NCBI GenBank assembly: GCA_015099395.1
Contig: AP024096.1
Span: 4,402,001-4,466,000, forward strand
Source of the DNA: Ktedonobacteria bacterium brp13
GTDB taxonomy: Bacteria; Chloroflexota; Ktedonobacteria; Ktedonobacterales; Ktedonobacteraceae
Length of the DNA stretch: 64,000 nucleotides
Reading direction: 5' to 3'
Shown: positions 27,784-37,021 of the stretch, one piece after another
How positions within the stretch are numbered: position 1 is the first letter of the stretch
Layout: each line of letters starts with the position of its first letter
The notes under the pieces: model-generated
Seen by the model: the letters and a program-made list of their open reading frames with translations, nothing else
Database searches by the model: none
What the model was told of the DNA's origin: nothing
Translations under genes and position numbers: made by a program

Positions 27784-30306
27784 TCATCCCCTTTGGAGTT
27801 GGCTGAGAATGGATGGATCAGTAATCTTGCTATCCTCGGCCAGCAAGAATGCTTTGGAGAGAATGAGCGAGAATAATGGATCACCATCAAAAGGAAGGAA
27901 GAAGCGCTCCTCCTGTTTCGCACGCAATTTTGCATCAAACACGATACAAAGGTATGTATCTCCTGGTTCCATAAAGATGTTGCCAGAAATGAGATGGATG
28001 CGATAGGTGTGTAAATTGCCGCGCACGATCAGAAAGCGATCTTCCAGGGTACAACGTTCGGCAATTGTCAGCCGTGGTATCAATCGTGCTAAGATCTGTC
28101 GCCTTTCTGCGGCTTGTGGGGTGAGGGCACAGTGGTTATAGGCCTGCCAGTACACTTCGATTGGACCCGTTGTATCATTTCCTTGGAGATCAGTGCCTGC
28201 GCTAGTGACGCTGACAAAAAGATCCACGTCTCGCATCACTTCTGAGAAAACAATGGCGGGAATCTCATCCAGTGGCAGCGGCTGAGCGTGGGGAAGCGGA
28301 AACCGTACCTGATCGGTCAAAATGTAGCGCGGAATCTCCTCATCCCACTCCTCAATATTGCTAAACGTCAGTTCAGCGCGTATTCCCAATGATGGGATCT
28401 CCATGGAGGCCGGATCGTCGTGGATCGAGCCAGAATAGTTAGAGTGCAGGGAGAAGCGCCAGTCGCGAGCACGGGCCAGGGCATTAAGCTGGTGTTGCCG
28501 AAGAATGTGTCCCGCAAAACGGCGCGAGTAATAGCGCGTGGCCTGTTCCGCCTCCGTCAGAGGATACACTTCACGGTGCGCCTGCTTGAAGGGCTGTGTG
28601 ACCTGCTGCTCCTCTAACCAGCGCTGCCAGCTCCTTGCTTCCTGGGAGCTACTCATGAGGGGATGCCAGAGTGTGACCTCACTCTGAGTGGGCAACTCCA
28701 AGGGCTGGCTCTGGGCGTTGACCAGTTGGCCTTGCTGCCAGATACCGCGCCAGATCTGCTCTCCCACATTGATCTGCCAGATGAGTCGCCTGGCTAACAC
28801 GCTGACCAGGGGATGATCCAGGTAGCGCTCCCGCCAGTCATCCAGCGACCAGCATCGCTCATGAAGAAACATGTGCTCCAACCGGTTACGCAGTGAGCTG
28901 ATCATATTTTCCATATCATCTGTCAGGCGTTTGATGGTCTTGATCTCTTCTTTGTGTGCTCGCTTAACGGCGACTGGCAAGGTAGTATGTGGCTGACCAT
29001 TGGCATCAAGCCAGCGCTGTTCGATGTTCCTGCCGCCTGCACTAAGCTGCACTGTCCATTCACCAAGCGCGATCTGCACCTGGCCATCTTGCAGGTCAAA
29101 GGTTGGCAGCATCAATTCTTCCAGATCAGTGCGGCTCATATTTTCGCGCTGGGCGACGCTATCCAGAGCGCTGCCGATTTTCGCCTGAAAGGAAGGCTGC
29201 TTGACGTTTCTGCGCACACGCTCTAGCTGGCTAATTGCATCTTTGCCGGGCATAGTGACAAGGGTGAAGACGACGGCATTTCCTACTTTGGGACAACGGG
29301 GTCCCGCACCTGATAGCTTGCGATACCCTTCAATGGCGGCATCGCCCAGGGTAGCCGCCAGCCCACGATCACTGTTTCCTTTGCAGAGCCAGATCAGCGC
29401 ACGTAAGATGTCCGAGTTTTTTTCGTCCATATAGCCGTCCTTATTGTCGCTGAAAAAGCTGATCCAGCGTCGTAAGGTAGGCGTAAAATGTTCTGTTCCC
29501 ACAGCCTCAATGAGAGGCTGTGCCTGTGCTAACCAGTTGTCTGGGGGCGTTTTCCCTTTCGTTTGCGCACATATGTTCAGGATGGTAAGCCAGGGATCAC
29601 GTTCGGTAGGGGCGAGCGATGCGAGTTCATCGAGAATGGAGGCGCCCCAGCGATCGGGCAGCAGGGGATAGCTAAAGTGTTGCCAGTGTCCGGAGAGGAC
29701 GTCGCGGAGCATGAGATAAAATTGACGAAAATCTGCGAGAGGATAGTTAAACATATCTGGTTTGTCGAGAGTGTCTATCGTCAGATGCAGCAACGCTTCA
29801 ATCTCAGTTCGACAATGTGCCAGAACACCTGGTTGCTGAAGCAGCGGCTTCAGTTCCCTGGCAATGGGTATGGCTTTGGAAACAGGGGTGTAGATGAATT
29901 GGAAACAGCGCAGGAGAATACGGATATCATCAGGAGTGAAGGGAAGCTCTTTATGGCAAAGCGTTTGTATCAAGTAAATGTTTTGCGCTACCTGGACGCT
30001 ATTGGCACTGTGTCTCCAGATCGGAGGCTCAATGCTCGGCTGTACGCTCGGTATCTCCTCTGCGCTCAAGCGCAATAACCGCGCAATGCTCTGTAAACTG
30101 AGACGTTGTTTGAGGAGTTGGGCTTCCTCCGCTCCTGGGGTACGACCTCCGATGTATAGGGCACGATCTCCGAACTCTTCATGATAGGCTGCCAGCAAGG
30201 CGCGAAGCTCGCTCTCGCTGGTAAAGTGCTTGCTATTGTCCCACAGGAGATCTCTCAACGGTCCTGCACTGCCAGACACGTTCTCGTTTGTTTGTTCTTC
30301 AAGCAT
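27784..30306 (-). CDS. Large DUF4132 / DUF7737 domain protein
   Basis: This is a protein of 840 residues with no signal peptide or membrane helix. The N-terminal two thirds are helical and without named motifs. Around 540-640 lies the DUF4132-type core (LTEAEQATRYYSRRFAGHIL, then HQLNALARARDW). The last 100 residues (ILARLIPRLTIAERCTLEDR, GNLHTYRIHLISGNIFM) match what I know as DUF7737, commonly found at the end of DUF4132 proteins. No catalytic residues are evident. The start is preceded by GGAGGA, which is also the Gly-Gly codon pair ending the upstream gene five bases away. The two are therefore almost certainly co-transcribed and translationally coupled. DUF4132 proteins (E. coli MolR/YehI type) remain without an agreed function. 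Confidence 0.8.
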   Translation of the reverse strand: MLEEQTNENVSGSAGPLRDLLWDNSKHFTSESELRALLAAYHEEFGDRALYIGGRTPGAEEAQLLKQRLSLQSIARLLRLSAEEIPSVQPSIEPPIWRHSANSVQVAQNIYLIQTLCHKELPFTPDDIRILLRCFQFIYTPVSKAIPIARELKPLLQQPGVLAHCRTEIEALLHLTIDTLDKPDMFNYPLADFRQFYLMLRDVLSGHWQHFSYPLLPDRWGASILDELASLAPTERDPWLTILNICAQTKGKTPPDNWLAQAQPLIEAVGTEHFTPTLRRWISFFSDNKDGYMDEKNSDILRALIWLCKGNSDRGLAATLGDAAIEGYRKLSGAGPRCPKVGNAVVFTLVTMPGKDAISQLERVRRNVKQPSFQAKIGSALDSVAQRENMSRTDLEELMLPTFDLQDGQVQIALGEWTVQLSAGGRNIEQRWLDANGQPHTTLPVAVKRAHKEEIKTIKRLTDDMENMISSLRNRLEHMFLHERCWSLDDWRERYLDHPLVSVLARRLIWQINVGEQIWRGIWQQGQLVNAQSQPLELPTQSEVTLWHPLMSSSQEARSWQRWLEEQQVTQPFKQAHREVYPLTEAEQATRYYSRRFAGHILRQHQLNALARARDWRFSLHSNYSGSIHDDPASMEIPSLGIRAELTFSNIEEWDEEIPRYILTDQVRFPLPHAQPLPLDEIPAIVFSEVMRDVDLFVSVTSAGTDLQGNDTTGPIEVYWQAYNHCALTPQAAERRQILARLIPRLTIAERCTLEDRFLIVRGNLHTYRIHLISGNIFMEPGDTYLCIVFDAKLRAKQEERFFLPFDGDPLFSLILSKAFLLAEDSKITDPSILSQLQRG

Positions 30307-30311
30307 CGTCT

Positions 30312-30689
30312 TTATCCTCCAATCAGTGGTACGAGTTTAAAAAAGGTGACGGTGCTCTCTATCGTGAGTTGAACCGGGCTGTCAAGCTGTGTTACCTGTT
30401 TGTTATCAACGATCACGATGTAGCTTCTCTTCTCAAAGGCTTTGATGGCCTGTGTGTATTGTGTTTGCCAGTCGAGTGTAGGCATATCCTCTGCCTCGCT
30501 CTGGCAAGATGTTGGTGGGATAAGACAGAGAGACTGGACCCGCTTTCTGGCATTATATTCGCTCACATCCTGGTAGATACGGGAACGAATAATGTCGCGT
30601 AGCGTGCTGTATTCTTCGTTTATCTCAAGTTGCCAGGATGGTTGGGTTCCTTGTAGCGATTCGTTTTTGATCGTAATAGTAATCGACAT
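30312..30689 (-). CDS. Ubiquitin-like (MoaD/ThiS-type) small protein ending in Gly-Gly
   Basis: This is a protein of 125 residues not recognised by name, but its layout fits a beta-grasp, ubiquitin-like fold. It has a first strand (SITITIKN), a second strand (SWQLEIN) and a helix (STLRDIIRSRIYQDVSEYN). An insert of about 40 residues follows. It closes with IVIVDNKQVTQLDSPVQLTI and then STVTFFKLVPLIGG, which closely resembles the end of MoaD/ThiS proteins ('...EVTFLPPVAGG'). The protein stops exactly after Gly-Gly. ATG 30689 has AAGGAAG six bases upstream. It is the first gene of a two-gene unit with the DUF4132 protein. No E1-, JAMM- or molybdopterin-type gene lies nearby, so a sulfur-carrier or protein-conjugation role is inference. 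Confidence 0.7.
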   Translation of the reverse strand: MSITITIKNESLQGTQPSWQLEINEEYSTLRDIIRSRIYQDVSEYNARKRVQSLCLIPPTSCQSEAEDMPTLDWQTQYTQAIKAFEKRSYIVIVDNKQVTQLDSPVQLTIESTVTFFKLVPLIGG

Positions 30690-30937
30690 GCAAAACTTCC
30701 TTATTGTAATCTTGCGGATAGCCCGAAGCGCCTGCGGCACTCCGGAGTCAGAATCCTTGCGAATAGATACGTCTTGTTTTCTATCCACTCTCTTATTCTT
30801 TTCATTTTGCTCCGAACCGGCAAGGAAATGAGGTAACAGTGGTACTATTAGTGCAAATGTCAACAAGGGAAACGCGTAAGGTCTGTCGGTATCTTTTTAA
30901 CGAGAAGGGCGTATGTACCATATAACTGCGGTTAAGT

Positions 30938-31614
30938 TTGCTTTCTTTCCTCTTTTGCACTTCAGGCAGGTTCTACGTTCTGGTGGAATGTATGGGGGTA
31001 AAAATGTCGGGACCCATCATACGCGTTCATTTCCGCAATAACAATACCTACTATAAGTTTGTACATAGTATGCATCCCCACGGCGTACGCTATACACCCG
31101 AAAACGATGGCACATGGACGGCCGCAGAGCAGAGTAAGCCAGGAGTACCAGTACCAGCAATGAGATGGGTGCCTCTAATGGTATTATGGAGCTCGGAGCT
31201 GAGCTCGGTCTCTATGGGATGATCGTTATCACCGATGAAAATACTCCCACAGTGGATCGCGAAATCATCTTATGCTTCAATGACCTCTACGAAACGGATA
31301 TTCCTCAGATCCAGCAGGACTTTGACTGCTTTAATGGCTATGCATTTCTGGGTAACACACCCACCTTTGAGGTGAAAGTCGGAGAACGCGTGCGCTGGCG
31401 CGTCATGGCGTTGGGGAAAGATTTTCACGTCTTCCATCTACATGGTCATCGCTGGCTCTTTAATATGCGCTACGACGACTCCATCGTCTTCGGACCCGCC
31501 ACGACCATCACCTTTGACTATGTAGAGGATAACCCTGGTACCTGGCTCTACCATTGCCATGTTACAGACCATATGATGGGTGGCATGATCGGTTACTATA
31601 TTGCCAAACCGTAA
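30938..31614 (+). pseudogene. Decayed multicopper oxidase
   Basis: Two overlapping frames carry multicopper oxidase pieces. The first has GPIIRVHFRNNNTY and SMHPHGVRYTPENDG (first copper-ligand motif). After a frame change near 31165-31200 the second has ELGLYGMIVIT, HVFHLHGHRW and LYHCHVTDHMMGGMIG, the last two being complete C-terminal copper sites. The N-terminal part and the segment with the second His-x-His motif are missing. The enzyme, which would oxidise phenols or metal ions outside the cell, is therefore dead here. Confidence 0.7.
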
Positions 31615-31698
31615 AAGTTGCCAGGCCGTAAAAAAGAAAAGAGCAGGCAGAGGCGCGCCAGAGCTAGATATGTACCGGAGCGCCTTCCGCTCTAAAGG

Positions 31699-31911
31699 TT
31701 ATTCCGTCTCAATGCGTTCGATCTTACCCCGTTCCTTCTGGGTATCGATCCATTTAATCAATGGATCGGGGAGCCGGCTACCATCAATCTCTAATGTGAC
31801 AATACCATTCTTGTCGTCCGTGGTCAGTAACTTATCAGCCTTACGTGTAGGCAAAGCATTGGCGATTGTATCAGCCTGAGTCGTCGGTGTTACAAAGATT
31901 TCAAGCTTCAA
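31699..31911 (-). CDS. Small conserved hypothetical protein
   Basis: This is a 70-residue acidic/basic mixed protein (starts MKLEIFVTPTTQADTIANAL) that looks like one small alpha/beta domain. The TTG start is convincing because GGAGG lies six bases upstream. I recognise no family. Its immediate neighbours are the dead oxidase and an SRPBCC protein, which say nothing about its job. Confidence 0.6.
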   Translation of the reverse strand: MKLEIFVTPTTQADTIANALPTRKADKLLTTDDKNGIVTLEIDGSRLPDPLIKWIDTQKERGKIERIETE

Positions 31912-32142
31912 GAAGAACCTCCTGATAAACTAGCGATTTTTGCAACTACGGTTTTCTGTAACCGTGATTTAATTCAGTATACGTAACAAACTAAGCTTTT
32001 AGTTTCATCCGTTGACTACAATTGTTTACAACTCTCTTCATCTGTTGCTATGAAGCTGTCCCAATAACCTATGCTTTATCGTGCTACTATCAGAGCCTAT
32101 CATCTAGAATATGTGGCATGTAGATAGAATGAGAGGTAACAT

Positions 32143-32730
32143 GTGAGCCGAGTTGTCGTAAAGCAGGAGTCTGTGATCCCTGCCCGGCCGGATACTATCT
32201 TCGCGCTTCTCTCCGATTATAAAGTGCAGCGCCCGAAAATTTTGACGCCCAATTTTCTGAACTATCAAGTTGAGAAGGGTGGGAAGGGGAATGGAACCGT
32301 TGTGAGCTATCGCCTGCATGCAGCAAATCGCGAACGCCCTTACCATATGCAGGTGGAAGAGACTGTCAAAGGCCAGATCCTGACCGAACGTGACACAAAT
32401 TCTTCGCTCGTAACCACGTGGTCGCTCTTCCCAGAACAACGCGGTGCTGCGACCAGAGTACGTATAACCACCGAGTGGGAGGGAAGTAAAGGGATCGGCG
32501 GCTTCTTTGAGCGTACCTTTGCCCCTTTAGGACTAAAAGGCATCTACGAAAAAATGTTACAGGCGCTGCTGTTTTTGTTGCCTGGAGCGGCTGATGAAGA
32601 GGTCACAGCTGTACAGAGTGAAGAATACAGCCCGCTCACGAATCTCGGCATTTTTACACTCCTCTTTGGACTTGTCATAGCGATCGCCTTTGGTATCCAC
32701 TACCTGTCACGAGGTCGTTTGCTGGAGTAA
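32143..32730 (+). CDS. SRPBCC family protein with C-terminal membrane helix
   Basis: This is a 195-residue protein. Residues 1-150 have the START/SRPBCC pattern (VKQESVIPARPDTIFALLSD, then TTWSLFPEQRGAATRVRITT and a long last helix). A single transmembrane helix near 170-190 (LGIFTLLFGLVIAIAFGI) anchors it, with the domain on the cytoplasmic side if no signal peptide is used. The GTG start has GAGAGG six bases upstream. Ligand unknown. Confidence 0.78.
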   Translation: MSRVVVKQESVIPARPDTIFALLSDYKVQRPKILTPNFLNYQVEKGGKGNGTVVSYRLHAANRERPYHMQVEETVKGQILTERDTNSSLVTTWSLFPEQRGAATRVRITTEWEGSKGIGGFFERTFAPLGLKGIYEKMLQALLFLLPGAADEEVTAVQSEEYSPLTNLGIFTLLFGLVIAIAFGIHYLSRGRLLE

Positions 32731-32763
32731 AGCCAGCGCAATAAGCGCGAGCGCTCAAACCCT

Positions 32764-32991
32764 TTAAGGAATGAGCGCCTGTTCTTGTTGCTCGCCGTTC
32801 AGGCGAGCGTAGAGGGCAACGGAGCCGGCAATATCGATACGCGTCCAGGATGACAGGTCAATTAGGCCAACCTGTTGTGGGACGCGATCGTCTGGATAGG
32901 CGAATGGCTGTCCCGCAAGCTCATCATCGCAGTCATGCAACGACGGAACATAGATAAAAAATTCGTGTGCAGGTAGCGCTTGATTATTCAT
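32764..32991 (-). CDS. Small hypothetical protein
   Basis: This is a 75-residue protein beginning MNNQALPAHEFFIYVPSLHD. ATG 32991 follows GAGGAA at a good distance. It has no membrane segment and I recognise no domain. It converges with the SRPBCC gene. The 450 bases beyond its start, up to the lysS terminator, hold nothing I can name. Confidence 0.55.
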   Translation of the reverse strand: MNNQALPAHEFFIYVPSLHDCDDELAGQPFAYPDDRVPQQVGLIDLSSWTRIDIAGSVALYARLNGEQQEQALIP

Positions 32992-33318
32992 AGAGAGTTC
33001 CTCTTGTCCACACATAGGAAAGATGACCACAGATACTTCGTTCGCTGTACAAAATGCTACGATACTGATCAATACAATTATCCACTTACTAGAGACGACG
33101 TAAAGTTACCCTTTTAAACAAATCAGGGTATCACCTATTACATATTCTTTTTGTGCTCTCTATAAGCATGTCATCATAATGTAAAGAGAGTATGAATAGA
33201 GTGTTAGCAAAGTGTACAAAATTGGTCAAACTTTTCACTGTTTGCTTAAATGCGGATTTATCTATGATGTAGAGAGCGGTCGCTTACGAGAAGTGGCTTA
33301 ACACGTAGGTAACACTCT

Positions 33319-33395
33319 AAAAAAAACGGAGAGGGCTGCTGTTTCTATGCGCTTGTTGTATTTATACAGTGCATAGAAACTGGCAACCCTCTCCG
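33319..33395 (-). terminator. Strong terminator after lysS
   Basis: On the minus strand, arms of about 24 bases (CGGAGAGGGTTGCCAGTTTC with GAAACAGCAGCCCTCTCCG) are followed by eight T. It lies 54 bases beyond the synthetase stop codon and closes the lysine gene block. Confidence 0.85.
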
Positions 33396-33448
33396 CGTTT
33401 ATACTGGCTTTACGTCAGGCGTGTGATAGTGCGATAGCTCTGGCTGAA

Positions 33449-35164
33449 TTATTGGGAGAGCAACTCTCCATGATCATGCAAGAGTTGCTCATCGCTAGCC
33501 GGTGGTGTTAATAATGTTTTGACACGCTCCAGACCGATAGAGAGCAACAGCGTAGGGATACGTGGACCGGTATCGCTCCCGCAGATGAGGGTGTAGAGCG
33601 CGATGAAGAACGAGCGTTGCGCCTGTTTGAGCTCGTCGGTCGGAGGAGCGTCGACCGGCAGGCCACGCACAACCTTTGACACGCTATACATAAGTTCGGT
33701 CAGGCCAGCCAGGTGCCAGTGATCGTCCAGGCTCTCTGCGAGCAGGCGAATGCTGGCGCGATCCAGTTCGGCGAACTTCAGGTAGTCTACGACGGCAAAC
33801 TCGCTGCGGATCTGGGTGCGCTCGTCATCGGGCAGGTAGTTGTTGATCCAGTTGAGAGCACAGGTGAAGCGTGGCTCCAGATCCTGGCGCAACTGTGTGA
33901 AATCTTCTGAACCGCCTGCACCGTCTCCGTCCTCTGAAACTGGCAGAGTCTGTGAGACGATACGCAAGACCTGCTCTTCGTTGCCCTGCGTCACATCCAA
34001 CACAGAGGTTAGCAGCGAGAAGGGTGCGGACTTGTGCGTATAAGAGACCGCCTCGCTGGATGTCTGGATAGCACGCTCGAACATCCGCTTGTTCAGTTCG
34101 TTGACGGTCCCTTTGTTTACCTGACGAACCAGGCCATCCCACTCTTCATACAAACGCAACAGACCCTGACCATAATCGATATCAAAGGCCTGGTTGTTAG
34201 CACGGCGCGCATAGAGCCAGCGCAAGATCGCAGGCTCGATGATATTCAGAGCTGAACTGACGGTGGCGCTGGTGCCGACCGAACTGGAGATCTTGGAGCG
34301 TCCACCCATACCGACAAAAGCATAGCCGACAAAGAAGGGAGCCTGCTCGTTATAGATAGCCTGGACGATCTGCTGACCAACGGTATAGCTGCTGCCAGGC
34401 GATGAATGATCTTCACCACCGGGCTCGAAATCGACCTGCTCAAAGCTCCAACGCATAGGCCAATCGACCTTCCAGACCAGCTTGCCCTGAATTTTGTCGA
34501 ACAGGCTATAGGTCTCTACATGCTGGCAGTTATCACAGCTATAGCTCACCTGCGCGGTCTCATCAACATAGTTGGTGACGTGCGTCATATCTTTATGGCA
34601 ATGCTGGCAGTAGACCTTGAAAGGATAGTAGACGGCGCGACGCTCTTCGACGGTAGCACGCTGACCTTGCTGCGTCTGATATTCAGCAAGAATATCGAAG
34701 ATCTCGCCACGGCGACGCAGCGCCTCACGGATCTGCTCCAGATAGTCGCCACGACGGTACGCCTCTGACTGGCGAATGAAGCGTGGACGCACGCCCATAC
34801 GCTCCAGACCGTTGGCAAAATCGGTAATGAAACGCGTGCCATACGAATCGTATTCATGCCAGGGATCTGGCACATCTGCATAAGGTACACCTATATATTG
34901 TGCAAAGTCTTCAGACACACCGGCTGGTACCTTACGCAAGCGATCATAGTCATCCCATGAATGGATATGATCTACCTTCCAACCACGCGAGCGCAACTCC
35001 TCTGAAACCAGATGCACGGTCATTACTTCGCGCAGGTTCCCCAGGTGGATGGGTCCTGAAGGACTGATACCCGATGCACAGACAATAGTCGCGTTCTCAC
35101 CTTTACGCTGTCGCGCATTCACTTCCACACTGTCAGCTACTTTTGTTATCCAATCTGCTTTCAT
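33449..35164 (-). CDS. lysS: Class I lysyl-tRNA synthetase
   Basis: This enzyme charges tRNA-Lys with lysine. The 571-residue protein is of the archaeal class I type, not the usual bacterial class II. The HIGH-type motif appears as GPIHLGNLREV (about 38-48). The KMSKS-type motif appears as RSKISSSVG (about 290), and the zinc-like cysteine cluster CQHCHKDM/CDNCQHVE (about 190-220) is present. ATG 35164 follows AAAGG; a TTG one codon upstream is less likely. It comes directly after the lysine biosynthesis genes but is separated from them by a terminator, so it may have its own promoter. Linkage to lysine synthesis supports lysine as substrate. Confidence 0.95.
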   Translation of the reverse strand: MKADWITKVADSVEVNARQRKGENATIVCASGISPSGPIHLGNLREVMTVHLVSEELRSRGWKVDHIHSWDDYDRLRKVPAGVSEDFAQYIGVPYADVPDPWHEYDSYGTRFITDFANGLERMGVRPRFIRQSEAYRRGDYLEQIREALRRRGEIFDILAEYQTQQGQRATVEERRAVYYPFKVYCQHCHKDMTHVTNYVDETAQVSYSCDNCQHVETYSLFDKIQGKLVWKVDWPMRWSFEQVDFEPGGEDHSSPGSSYTVGQQIVQAIYNEQAPFFVGYAFVGMGGRSKISSSVGTSATVSSALNIIEPAILRWLYARRANNQAFDIDYGQGLLRLYEEWDGLVRQVNKGTVNELNKRMFERAIQTSSEAVSYTHKSAPFSLLTSVLDVTQGNEEQVLRIVSQTLPVSEDGDGAGGSEDFTQLRQDLEPRFTCALNWINNYLPDDERTQIRSEFAVVDYLKFAELDRASIRLLAESLDDHWHLAGLTELMYSVSKVVRGLPVDAPPTDELKQAQRSFFIALYTLICGSDTGPRIPTLLLSIGLERVKTLLTPPASDEQLLHDHGELLSQ

Positions 35165-35227
35165 CAAAAACCTTTATACATATTATCTTATTTCTTATCG
35201 CGTATCGCGTATCTCAAAGTTTACAGC

Positions 35228-35258
35228 AAAAAGCCTCAAGTCGATCACAACTTGAGGC
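35228..35258 (-). terminator. Terminator between homoisocitrate dehydrogenase and lysS
   Basis: On the minus strand a perfect nine-base-pair stem (GCCTCAAGT/ACTTGAGGC) with an eight-base loop is followed by five T. It would end or reduce transcription before lysS. Confidence 0.75.
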
Positions 35259-35334
35259 CAGTAGGAATCTTGCGTATTGTGGATAGAAGTGATAGAACCA
35301 TCGCACAAAGCTACTTGTTCTATCAATCGACCAA

Positions 35335-36444
35335 TTACGTCAAATGTGCTCGCAGCGCCGAAAGGAATTCGGCGGTACCGGCCTGTCCACCCTGGTCCAC
35401 CGGCAGCGCGACACCCTCACGATAGGTCTGCTCGATGGCCCGGGTTAATACATGTGCCTGTCTATTGTACCCCAGGTAATCAAGCATCATTATACCAGAT
35501 AAAAGCATGGCTGTTGGATTAATAATCCCTTTGCCAGCAATATCTGGGGCAGAACCATGCACCGGCTCAAAATAAGCGTAGTGCTCACCATAACACGCGC
35601 TGGGTGAGAGTCCGAGTCCCCCAATGGTACCACTCGCAACGTCCGCCAGGATATCACCATGCTCGTTATTCAGGACCAGTACGTCGATACTTTCTGGCGC
35701 AGCTACCAGACGGCGTGCCATATCATCGACCAGAAACTCCTGATAGGTCAGCGTAGGATGCTGGCTCACCTGAGCACGTACAATCTCGCGAAAACGCCCA
35801 TCGGTACGCGGCTGGATAGAATATTTCGCACCCAGGGTGACACGACCAGGATAGCCCTGCTCCTGACGTTGTAGAGCCAGTGTACAGGCATGGCGTGCCA
35901 CCCGCTCCATCTGCTCATCCGTTACAACCTTGACAGCATAAGCTCCGGCTTTCTCGACAGGTGGGGCCTGCCACCAGGAGGAACTGCTGGCAAGCTGCGT
36001 CAATTCAGCCAGATCACCTTCGCGCGGCGGATACATACCCTCCAGATTGTCACGCGCAATCACATAATCGACGCGCTCAGGATTCCGCAACGGACTATTG
36101 TAACCAGCGATCCAGCGCACCGGGCGCACGTTGATATACGTCTCCTTGTTCCAACGCAGATACCAGAGGATCGGACGGCTTGGCCCTCCACTCGCTCCAA
36201 ATAGCGTACAGTCGGCGGCGTCGATCGCCTCGCGTGTGACAGCAGGAAAAGCTGTACCATATTGCTCTTGCGCGGGACGACCACAGGGAACCTCCACAAA
36301 ACGCAATTCTGGAACCAGCGAGTGCAGGATCTCAACGGTCGGATGGACCACCTCTGGCGCTGCGTCATCCCCAGGGATGACGCAGACAGTTGGAATATGG
36401 TGCGTAGGATGCGTAGGATGCGTAGGATGCTCTTGCTCGCTCAT
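35335..36444 (-). CDS. Isocitrate/isopropylmalate dehydrogenase family, probably homoisocitrate dehydrogenase
   Basis: This beta-decarboxylating dehydrogenase of 369 residues would oxidise homoisocitrate to 2-oxoadipate with NAD. Family features include VCVIPGDDAAPEVV, the substrate arginines in YINVRPVRW and the catalytic-loop equivalent VIARDNLEGMYPPREG. The metal/NAD region EPVHGSAPDIAGKGIINPTA is also present. The assignment as homoisocitrate dehydrogenase comes from its place among the lysine genes, since sequence alone does not exclude isopropylmalate or isocitrate. Its ATG overlaps the stop of the homoaconitase small subunit by four bases. A three-copy nine-base tandem repeat (GCATCCTAC units) encodes an odd HPTHPTHPTHH stretch at the N-terminus. 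Confidence 0.85.
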   Translation of the reverse strand: MSEQEHPTHPTHPTHHIPTVCVIPGDDAAPEVVHPTVEILHSLVPELRFVEVPCGRPAQEQYGTAFPAVTREAIDAADCTLFGASGGPSRPILWYLRWNKETYINVRPVRWIAGYNSPLRNPERVDYVIARDNLEGMYPPREGDLAELTQLASSSSWWQAPPVEKAGAYAVKVVTDEQMERVARHACTLALQRQEQGYPGRVTLGAKYSIQPRTDGRFREIVRAQVSQHPTLTYQEFLVDDMARRLVAAPESIDVLVLNNEHGDILADVASGTIGGLGLSPSACYGEHYAYFEPVHGSAPDIAGKGIINPTAMLLSGIMMLDYLGYNRQAHVLTRAIEQTYREGVALPVDQGGQAGTAEFLSALRAHLT

Positions 36445-36941
36445 CGTAACGTGCCCTGCTCTTCTATATAGTTGATGATGCCACCGGCCTTCACGATGCG
36501 AGCGATAAAGGGATCGAGTGGCTCCGACTGAAAGGTCTGGCCGGTTGTCAGATTACGAATCTCACCGGTCTCCAGATCGACATCTAGCTCCTGACCATCT
36601 TCACTACTCAAGGCAGCCTCTTCACAGACCAGGACTGGCAGGCCGATATTGACAGCGTTGCGATAGAAGATGCGGGCAAAGCTCCGTGCGATGATGACTT
36701 TGATGCCATTCGCCAGGATCGCGGTCGGCGCGTGCTCACGTGAAGAACCACAGCCGAAGTTGTGGCCGCCGACCATGATATCGCCGGGCTGCACGTTTTG
36801 TGCAAACTCGGGATAGACCTCGCATAGACAGTATTTTGCCAGCTGTGCACGATCTGTCGTTACATTATATCTGCCAGCGATGATGACGTCGGTATTGATA
36901 TTATCACCGAGTTTCCAGACACGTCCCATGATTGTTGTCAT
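36441..36941 (-). CDS. lysU: Homoaconitase small subunit (LeuD-like)
   Basis: This is the swivel-domain subunit, 166 residues, of the hydro-lyase that interconverts homocitrate and homoisocitrate. The LeuD/aconitase-D motifs are present: GDNINTDVIIAGRY near the start and GGHNFGCGSSREHAP (about 57-71), with IARSFARIFYRNAVN after. It lies directly after the large subunit and overlaps the dehydrogenase gene. The LysU name is preferred to LeuD on context. Confidence 0.9.
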   Translation of the reverse strand: MTTIMGRVWKLGDNINTDVIIAGRYNVTTDRAQLAKYCLCEVYPEFAQNVQPGDIMVGGHNFGCGSSREHAPTAILANGIKVIIARSFARIFYRNAVNIGLPVLVCEEAALSSEDGQELDVDLETGEIRNLTTGQTFQSEPLDPFIARIVKAGGIINYIEEQGTLR

Positions 36942-37021
36942 CCTTTCATCTACATATGCTTTAAACAGTGCTACTCATGCTGCTTGCTTTGCAAGCAACC
37001 ACTCAGGTAGGTTGACCCACT

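Noticed and set aside
36397..36431. Nine-base tandem repeat as a possible regulatory array
   Set aside because: It lies inside the start of the dehydrogenase gene and is in frame (HPT repeats), so it is a coding repeat with little further meaning.
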